Made by a program: the position numbers and the translations under genes. The notes under the pieces are model-generated. The model made no database searches. It was not told the DNA's origin and saw only the letters and a program-made list of their open reading frames with translations. This document shows, piece by piece, positions 48,439-53,500 of a stretch of 53,500 nt of DNA. The stretch is from positions 1-53,500 of the forward strand of contig URND01000007.1 of NCBI GenBank assembly GCA_900549105.1, written 5' to 3'. The DNA comes from an uncultured Eubacteriales bacterium (lineage in GTDB: Bacteria > Bacillota > Clostridia > Lachnospirales > Lachnospiraceae). The stretch's first letter is position 1; each line of letters opens with the position of its first letter.

Positions 48439-49731
48439 TCAACCGACTCTCAATTTAAATTTCCGAAGGTCTCTATCATTATCCACCTTCTCGATACATG
48501 CTCCAAGACTGCGAAGTTTTCCTTCGAAATCCTCATAACCGCGCTGGATATATCCGATGGAATCCACTGTGGAAATTCCATCCGCCGCCAGGGCCGCAAT
48601 GACAAGGGCCGCTCCCGCGCGCAAATCCGGCGCACTCATATGAGCGCCTTTATACTTCGGAATACCGATAATGATTGCGGCATTCCCTTCAACCTTAATC
48701 CTTGCTCCCATACGTGCCAGCTCATCCACATAACGGAAACGATTTTCAAAAATACTCTCCGTTATAATGCTTGTGCCGTCAGCCAAAGCCAGCGCGATTG
48801 CCGCCTGCGGCTGCATATCTGTCGGGAATCCGGGATAAGGCAGGGTTTTAATGTTCGTTGGCTGGAGACGTTTCGACGCCACAACGCGCACCGCATCATC
48901 CAGTTCCTCAATCTCAGCGCCCATCTCGATAAGCTTCGCCGATATGGACTCCAGATGTTTTGGAATGACATGCTTCACGGTGACATCTCCCTGGGTCGCC
49001 ACCGCCGCGCACATAAATGTTCCGGCTTCAATCTGATCCGGAATAATCGTGTATTCGGTGCCGTGAAGTTTTTTCACACCCTGAATACGAATAACATCGG
49101 TTCCGGCTCCCTTAATATCCGCACCCATGGAATTCAGGAAGTTGGCCACGTCTACAATATGGGGCTCCTTCGCCGAATTTTCAAGAATTGTACGGCCTTC
49201 AGCCATCGCCGCCGCCATCATAATATTGATGGTCGCTCCAACGCTGACCACATCCAGATATATATGACGGGCCTTCAAATGCTCCGCCTTTGCAATAATC
49301 ATACTATTTTTAATATCCACTTTAGCGCCAAGCGCCCGAAATCCTTTAAGATGCTGGTCTATCGGACGGCTTCCGATATTACACCCGCCCGGAAGAGCCA
49401 CTTCCGCTTCGTTATATTTTCCAAGAAGAGCTCCCAGCAAATAATAGGACGCACGGATTTTACGGATAAAACCGTCATCAATACAGTGGCTGGGGATATT
49501 TTTACCATTTATTTTCACTGCGTTTCTATTGATACGCGCAACACCCGCGCCAATGGATGCTATCGCCTGCAATAAAACATTAATGTCGCTCACATCCGGC
49601 AGGTTATCAATAATCACATCTTCGTCACTCATGATTGCCGCTGCAAGAATACCCAATGCCGCATTCTTTGCCCCGCCAATTGTCACTTCGCCGACCAATG
49701 GATTTCCGCCTTTTATAACATATTGTTCCAT
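48439..49731 (-). CDS. murA: UDP-N-acetylglucosamine 1-carboxyvinyltransferase
   Basis: First committed step of peptidoglycan synthesis, using phosphoenolpyruvate. K22 (GGAKNAAL) and the active-site cysteine C117 (LPGGCNIGSRPIDQH), the fosfomycin target, are present. The length of 430 residues is normal. The start at 49731 follows GAGGTG; the frame begins 15 bases earlier without a site. Clostridia often have two copies; only this one is in view. It lies upstream of the metK riboswitch and may read into it. Confidence 0.96.
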   Translation of the reverse strand: MEQYVIKGGNPLVGEVTIGGAKNAALGILAAAIMSDEDVIIDNLPDVSDINVLLQAIASIGAGVARINRNAVKINGKNIPSHCIDDGFIRKIRASYYLLGALLGKYNEAEVALPGGCNIGSRPIDQHLKGFRALGAKVDIKNSMIIAKAEHLKARHIYLDVVSVGATINIMMAAAMAEGRTILENSAKEPHIVDVANFLNSMGADIKGAGTDVIRIQGVKKLHGTEYTIIPDQIEAGTFMCAAVATQGDVTVKHVIPKHLESISAKLIEMGAEIEELDDAVRVVASKRLQPTNIKTLPYPGFPTDMQPQAAIALALADGTSIITESIFENRFRYVDELARMGARIKVEGNAAIIIGIPKYKGAHMSAPDLRAGAALVIAALAADGISTVDSIGYIQRGYEDFEGKLRSLGACIEKVDNDRDLRKFKLRVG

Positions 49732-49863
49732 GGTACACCTCAACAAACTTTCTGCTATAGTCTTAAATTATTATAGCATACTCCGGGAATTTGTAAATTG
49801 AATTTTATAATTTCGTAAAAATTCCAGCCATTTTTTACAAGTTAGTTAATGATTTTATGGCAA

Positions 49864-52458
49864 TTATGACTGAATATTACCTCTTTTTTTCGGTTCAGGC
49901 CTTTTGCCTTTTTCTATTATATACAATAAAACAAACAAAATTCCTGCCCCACAGGTCAAAATCAATCCAATGACAAATCCTTCCGGACAATATTTCATCT
50001 CAATTCTGTGTTCCCCTTCACTCAGCGGAATTCCTATAAAGGCATTTGCAATCTTTTCCGGTTCAATTTTTTCGCCGTCGACAGTTATTTCCCAGCCTTC
50101 ATCATATGGAATCGACGTGTACATCAGTCCGCTCTGATTCACATGAATATTTCCGGCCAGAGACGTTGAAGTTACCTTATCCGTCTCCCACCGCTGTTCT
50201 TTTAATTTATCGTAAACCTGATAGAAAGCGTTGATATCATGCTCCGCCGCAATAAGCTTAATGCTGCCGTCATCATATTCATCATCCAAATGGAATGTCA
50301 ATGTCACCGTTTCTCCCGGCTCCATCTCTCCGACCCGGAAAATATGTCCGTCCTCATCGGAATAGGTTTTCTTCTCTTCCCCCCGGACAACTTCCGCCTT
50401 CGTGCAATGCGTCGCCTTAAAATAAATATACAGTTCCTGCGCCTGTTCCGGCGTATACACATAGGTTACGGTTCCTTCAACGCCCTCTTCCCCGGTGTAG
50501 GACCAGTCGGCCCAACTGTCCGTCGTCAGCTCACAGCCCTCCGCCGTCGGCTCCGGCAGTCCAAAATAGCGATAAGGACGGATTTCTTCACCCGTGGCCG
50601 ACAGTATCAACTGGTTGATAACTTCAAAAGGATTGGTCTTTTCATAATCCCACTGAAGGATATTTTCCGAAACCATAAAGCCCAGGCCAAGGGCGCAGTG
50701 ATTCTGATACAGATAACGGTCCTCCGCCTCGGAAATCCAGTCGAAGGTTCTTATCCGCTCTTCTTTATGTTTGCTGATTAAATAGTCAATATTCAGGAAA
50801 GCATCCGTCTCCGGCGTCGCCCCCTGATAGCTGTATTTATTTGTCACCGAATAAAATCCCAGCCGTTTTGCCAGATGGTCTACCCCCGCATTGACGGTGG
50901 ATGAAAAAAGGGACATTCCCGGCAGATGATGCCAGGTGACATCATCCCTCCCCCGGCGTTCTTCCAGCTCTGCCCGGTAAAAATTCTCCCCTTCTCTTTC
51001 TTCAATCTGAGCTTTTAACTCGCTCACCGCCTTCTGGTCGCTATAATAATCCTTCCGGTTGACTGTACCGTTCATACAAAGGCCGAAAACACCGTAGGCA
51101 CAGGTTTCAATCAACATGACGGCCAGCAGGCCCAATTCCAGAACACGTTTCTTTTTGGCCGGACCGCACACCATGGTGAACAGCAGGCCGTATAAAATGA
51201 GCAAAATAATATTGATAATCCATGTGTAAGTCTCCATTTCCACCCGGCCGCTCCACCAGGAATATCCAAGGAACCCAAGCCAGCCGACAGCCGGCAGCGC
51301 CGCCGCCCACTTCGGACAGGATTTCCGGCATCGATAGCCCTCATACCCCATCAGCAAAAGCATAAAAATATAGATAAAGGAAAATCTTCCCGGCAATCCG
51401 TTTGGAAAATGAAAACCATGCCAGATGTAAGCCAGATAATTTGTATTCAAACTGATCAGCAGGAAGGCTGTGGCCAGCATACGTACAATCTTCTCCCATA
51501 ATCCGGCCTTTTTATTCAACAGATACATCGGCACAAGAAAGAGCATCGATACGCCGCAGTATAAATTGAAATTACCATCCAGACAGGTCGGCTCCACCGC
51601 CGTAAACTGCTGGCAGAACAATTCAAAAATATCGTGATAAAACTTTAATGTACTCGGAAAACTGCTGGACGCCGACTGGCTGGCCTGCAGGGCAAAAAAT
51701 GTCGGCAGGAGCATAACGGCGCCAAAAGCGCCGCCGAGCAGCGAATAACCGGCGAACCCAAGCAGCCGCCGGAAGTTTGCAGCCAGACCATTCTCCCGGG
51801 CACAGCTCACTTCGATCAGCACATCCACGCAGGCGAAAATGCAGATCATAATCGATATATAGTAATTTGTAAAAATACATAATGCCAGGGAAACGCCGTA
51901 GAGCCATCCCCGTCCCTCGAGAATGAGGCGATGGATGCCCAGCATCACCATCGGAAATAATACGATACAGTCCAGCCACATAATGTTCCAGGCATAGCCG
52001 ACCACGTAGCTGCTCAGGGCATAGCAGCAGCCGAATACCGTGAGGGAACAGCCGTAATGGTTAAACCGCTTCCGCAGAAAATAGGCAAAGCTCAGCCCGG
52101 CCAGACCGATTTTCACAAAATATATAAGCGAAAAACATTCCATAACCATGGTTTTCGGAAAAACCAACAGCAAAAGATTCAGAGGGCTTGCCAGGTAGTA
52201 GGCCGCAACTGCCCAGAAATTCATTCCAAGGCCGCCATTCCAGCTATAAAGCAGGCTGTCGAAGTGGCGCCATTTATACTGCAGCTCCGAAAAGAAAGGC
52301 ACATACTGATGATAGGAGTCAATAATGGAAATTCCCCTGTCACCAAAAGGCCACATTCCCTGACATATAAAAGCCGTCACGGCCGCCACAAACGGGATAA
52401 TAAATGCCAGAATATACCAGATATTTTTATGAATCCAAATTTTAGTCTTACCTCTCAT
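49864..52458 (-). CDS. YfhO-family membrane protein (GT-C-like)
   Basis: An 864-residue inner-membrane protein. The first 430 residues hold about 10-12 hydrophobic helices, starting with a motif region of the family (DRGISIIDSYHQYVPFFSELQ and a later SWNGGLGMNFWA). A large exported domain of about 380 residues follows, then a final helix and a basic tail. YfhO-type proteins are thought to glycosylate lipids or teichoic acids using polyprenyl-sugar donors. A GT2 enzyme elsewhere in the window (34805-35776) could in principle make such a donor; this link is only a guess. AGGAAG lies 5 bases before the ATG. Starts 13 bases after the shikimate-kinase-like gene. Confidence 0.87.
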   Translation of the reverse strand: MRGKTKIWIHKNIWYILAFIIPFVAAVTAFICQGMWPFGDRGISIIDSYHQYVPFFSELQYKWRHFDSLLYSWNGGLGMNFWAVAAYYLASPLNLLLLVFPKTMVMECFSLIYFVKIGLAGLSFAYFLRKRFNHYGCSLTVFGCCYALSSYVVGYAWNIMWLDCIVLFPMVMLGIHRLILEGRGWLYGVSLALCIFTNYYISIMICIFACVDVLIEVSCARENGLAANFRRLLGFAGYSLLGGAFGAVMLLPTFFALQASQSASSSFPSTLKFYHDIFELFCQQFTAVEPTCLDGNFNLYCGVSMLFLVPMYLLNKKAGLWEKIVRMLATAFLLISLNTNYLAYIWHGFHFPNGLPGRFSFIYIFMLLLMGYEGYRCRKSCPKWAAALPAVGWLGFLGYSWWSGRVEMETYTWIINIILLILYGLLFTMVCGPAKKKRVLELGLLAVMLIETCAYGVFGLCMNGTVNRKDYYSDQKAVSELKAQIEEREGENFYRAELEERRGRDDVTWHHLPGMSLFSSTVNAGVDHLAKRLGFYSVTNKYSYQGATPETDAFLNIDYLISKHKEERIRTFDWISEAEDRYLYQNHCALGLGFMVSENILQWDYEKTNPFEVINQLILSATGEEIRPYRYFGLPEPTAEGCELTTDSWADWSYTGEEGVEGTVTYVYTPEQAQELYIYFKATHCTKAEVVRGEEKKTYSDEDGHIFRVGEMEPGETVTLTFHLDDEYDDGSIKLIAAEHDINAFYQVYDKLKEQRWETDKVTSTSLAGNIHVNQSGLMYTSIPYDEGWEITVDGEKIEPEKIANAFIGIPLSEGEHRIEMKYCPEGFVIGLILTCGAGILFVLLYIIEKGKRPEPKKRGNIQS

Positions 52459-52471
52459 ATTGTCTTCCTGC

Positions 52472-52972
52472 TCAATCCCCTAACATCTGTTCAATGGTTT
52501 CAACAACCTCTCGAATTCCTTTGTTATCTTCATCCACGGTAATATCCGCATATTTTTCATACAGCGGCGCCCGTTCATTATATAAATCCTTCAGCGTACT
52601 GCCATGGCGTATGGCAACCCCGCGTTTTAAAAGGTTTCCAAGCCGTTTTTCAAGAATTTCATAGGAGGCCTGGATATAGACAACCGTGCCGATGGATTTC
52701 AAATGTTCCATCGCTTCCGGCCCGTAAACCACGCTGCCTCCGGTCGCAATGACCGTATGATAAACCTGAATCCGGGAATTCACCCGGTTTTCAATCTCCA
52801 GAAAACCGTCAATGCCCTCTGCATTGATAATTTCAAACAATCGTTTTCCCGTTTCCGCCTGAATCAGCAAATCCGAGTCTATAAAATCATATCCTAAAAC
52901 CTTCGCCAGGACAACGCCCACCGTGCTTTTGCCTGCGCCCGGCATTCCGATCAAAATAATATTATCTGCCAT
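52472..52972 (-). CDS. Shikimate-kinase-like small kinase, substrate site altered
   Basis: A 167-residue P-loop kinase of the AroK fold. Walker A is GMPGAGKSTVG near 8-18, FIDSDLLIQ follows, and the lid and R-x-P-LY end (NERAPLYEKYAD) are normal. However, two shikimate-binding features differ: the GFRxxE arginine is replaced by Leu (DGFLEIENRV), and the GGG loop reads ATGGSVV. It may still be a shikimate kinase, or act on another small substrate. The start at 52972 is set by GGAGG 8 bases upstream. No other aro gene is in the window, which weakens the pathway link. Confidence 0.7.
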   Translation of the reverse strand: MADNIILIGMPGAGKSTVGVVLAKVLGYDFIDSDLLIQAETGKRLFEIINAEGIDGFLEIENRVNSRIQVYHTVIATGGSVVYGPEAMEHLKSIGTVVYIQASYEILEKRLGNLLKRGVAIRHGSTLKDLYNERAPLYEKYADITVDEDNKGIREVVETIEQMLGD

Positions 52973-53048
52973 TCGTGCATCCTCCTTTTTACCCACACGG
53001 ATTTATTGTACCATCATCCCCTGAGATTCTCAACTGTTTTGGCAGCCG

Positions 53049-53077
53049 TTGACCCGGCAGACATCTTTGGATATAAT
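53049..53077 (+). promoter_or_regulatory. Sigma-70 promoter of the Y-family polymerase gene
   Basis: TTGACC (53049-53054), exactly 17 bases, TATAAT (53072-53077), then a 30-base leader with TAAGGAG before the ATG. No LexA box of the usual Gram-positive form was noticed. Confidence 0.8.
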
Positions 53078-53107
53078 AAATTTAAGAAATTTTTAAGGAG
53101 ATTTTCC

Positions 53108-53500
53108 ATGAAAACTGTCATTTTTCACATTGATGTCAATTCTGCATTTTTAAGCTGGACGGCCATTCGGCTTCTCGCCGAAGGTGAAAAAGTAGATATA
53201 AGGACAATTCCGTCCGCCATCGGCGGAGATATATCCAAGCGCCGGGGCGTTATTCTCGCCAAATCCATTCCGGCCAAGCAATTTCAGGTCACCACCGGCG
53301 AACCGATTACGGATGCCCTGAAAAAATGTCCGACGCTGCGCATCGTCCAGCCCGACCATACATATTATCGAGAATGCAGCCATCAAATGCTGAATCTTCT
53401 GGAAAATTATTCGCCGGACATCCGGCCCTACAGCATCGATGAGTGTTTTTTGACCTATGTACCCTTTAAAAACGGCGGCGAAACGCCTCTGGCCGCCGCC
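53108..53500 (+). CDS. Y-family DNA polymerase (DinB/UmuC type), 5' part
   Basis: The first 131 codons of a translesion polymerase, cut by the window end. Catalytic metal residues are present: the aspartate in FHIDVNSAFLSW and the SIDECFL motif with its Asp and Glu near 118-119. GGDISKRRGVILAKS is the finger region typical of this group. The N-terminal form (DVNSAFLSW) fits DinB/Pol IV-like or UvrX-like proteins of Firmicutes; the missing C-terminus would tell them apart. It lies on the opposite strand from the kinase gene upstream and has its own promoter. Confidence 0.93.
   Translation, partial: MKTVIFHIDVNSAFLSWTAIRLLAEGEKVDIRTIPSAIGGDISKRRGVILAKSIPAKQFQVTTGEPITDALKKCPTLRIVQPDHTYYRECSHQMLNLLENYSPDIRPYSIDECFLTYVPFKNGGETPLAAA

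Overview
The window looks like chromosomal DNA from a spore-forming, fermentative anaerobe of the Clostridia, most likely Lachnospiraceae (Clostridium cluster XIVa). The basis is spore genes (a GerA germinant receptor, a SipL-type DUF3794/LysM protein, a CotS-family kinase), flavin-based fermentation genes (two acyl-CoA dehydrogenase/EtfAB sets, a Pct-type CoA-transferase, a GlcD-type 2-hydroxyacid dehydrogenase), strong AGGAGG ribosome sites, and S-box and THI riboswitches. Nearly every gene is on the minus strand. The exceptions are a MaoC hydratase, a small XRE regulator, a DUF554 protein and a Y-family polymerase. No rRNA, tRNA, insertion sequence, prophage or CRISPR array was seen. Species cannot be named from this.

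Layout. 1-9.8 kb: endonuclease IV (cut by the window edge), a polysaccharide deacetylase, a degenerate sigma-70-like protein, two exported proteins (cohesin-like; six-SH3b glucosaminidase), class II aldolase, DUF1934, murI and ddl. 9.9-21 kb: gerAA and a fused gerAB-gerAC, a GntR regulator with ispE, SipL, a small lipoprotein, phosphoglucomutase, CotS and asnA. 21-30.4 kb: a putative sigma-54 regulon of MaoC hydratase, PAS/AAA+ activator, GntP permease, CoA-transferase, EtfA, EtfB and acyl-CoA dehydrogenase. 30.7-34.9 kb: a thiamine-precursor salvage operon (TPP riboswitch, tenA, ABC transporter). 34.8-37 kb: a glycosyltransferase, moaC and DUF554. 37-42.7 kb: GntR/FadR regulator, GlcD-type dehydrogenase, a second acyl-CoA dehydrogenase and a second EtfBA. 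42.6-48.4 kb: proS, a pseudouridine synthase, a two-component system and metK behind an S-box riboswitch. 48.4-53.5 kb: murA, a YfhO-family membrane protein, a shikimate-kinase-like protein and the start of a Y-family DNA polymerase.

Main idea. Two near-perfect -24/-12 promoters (21162-21177 on plus; about 30347-30364 on minus) stand in front of the MaoC gene and the acyl-CoA dehydrogenase-etfBA operon. Both have TGCAT/ATGCA palindromes upstream, and a sigma-54 activator gene lies between them. Read together, the genes could import a short 3-hydroxy acid, activate it with CoA from the end product, dehydrate it, and reduce the enoyl-CoA through Etf, so that a hydroxy acid serves as an electron sink. 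The substrate is inferred, not shown. The second Etf cluster resembles Etf-linked lactate oxidation operons and carries a consensus sigma-70 promoter overlapped by a FadR/LldR-type operator.
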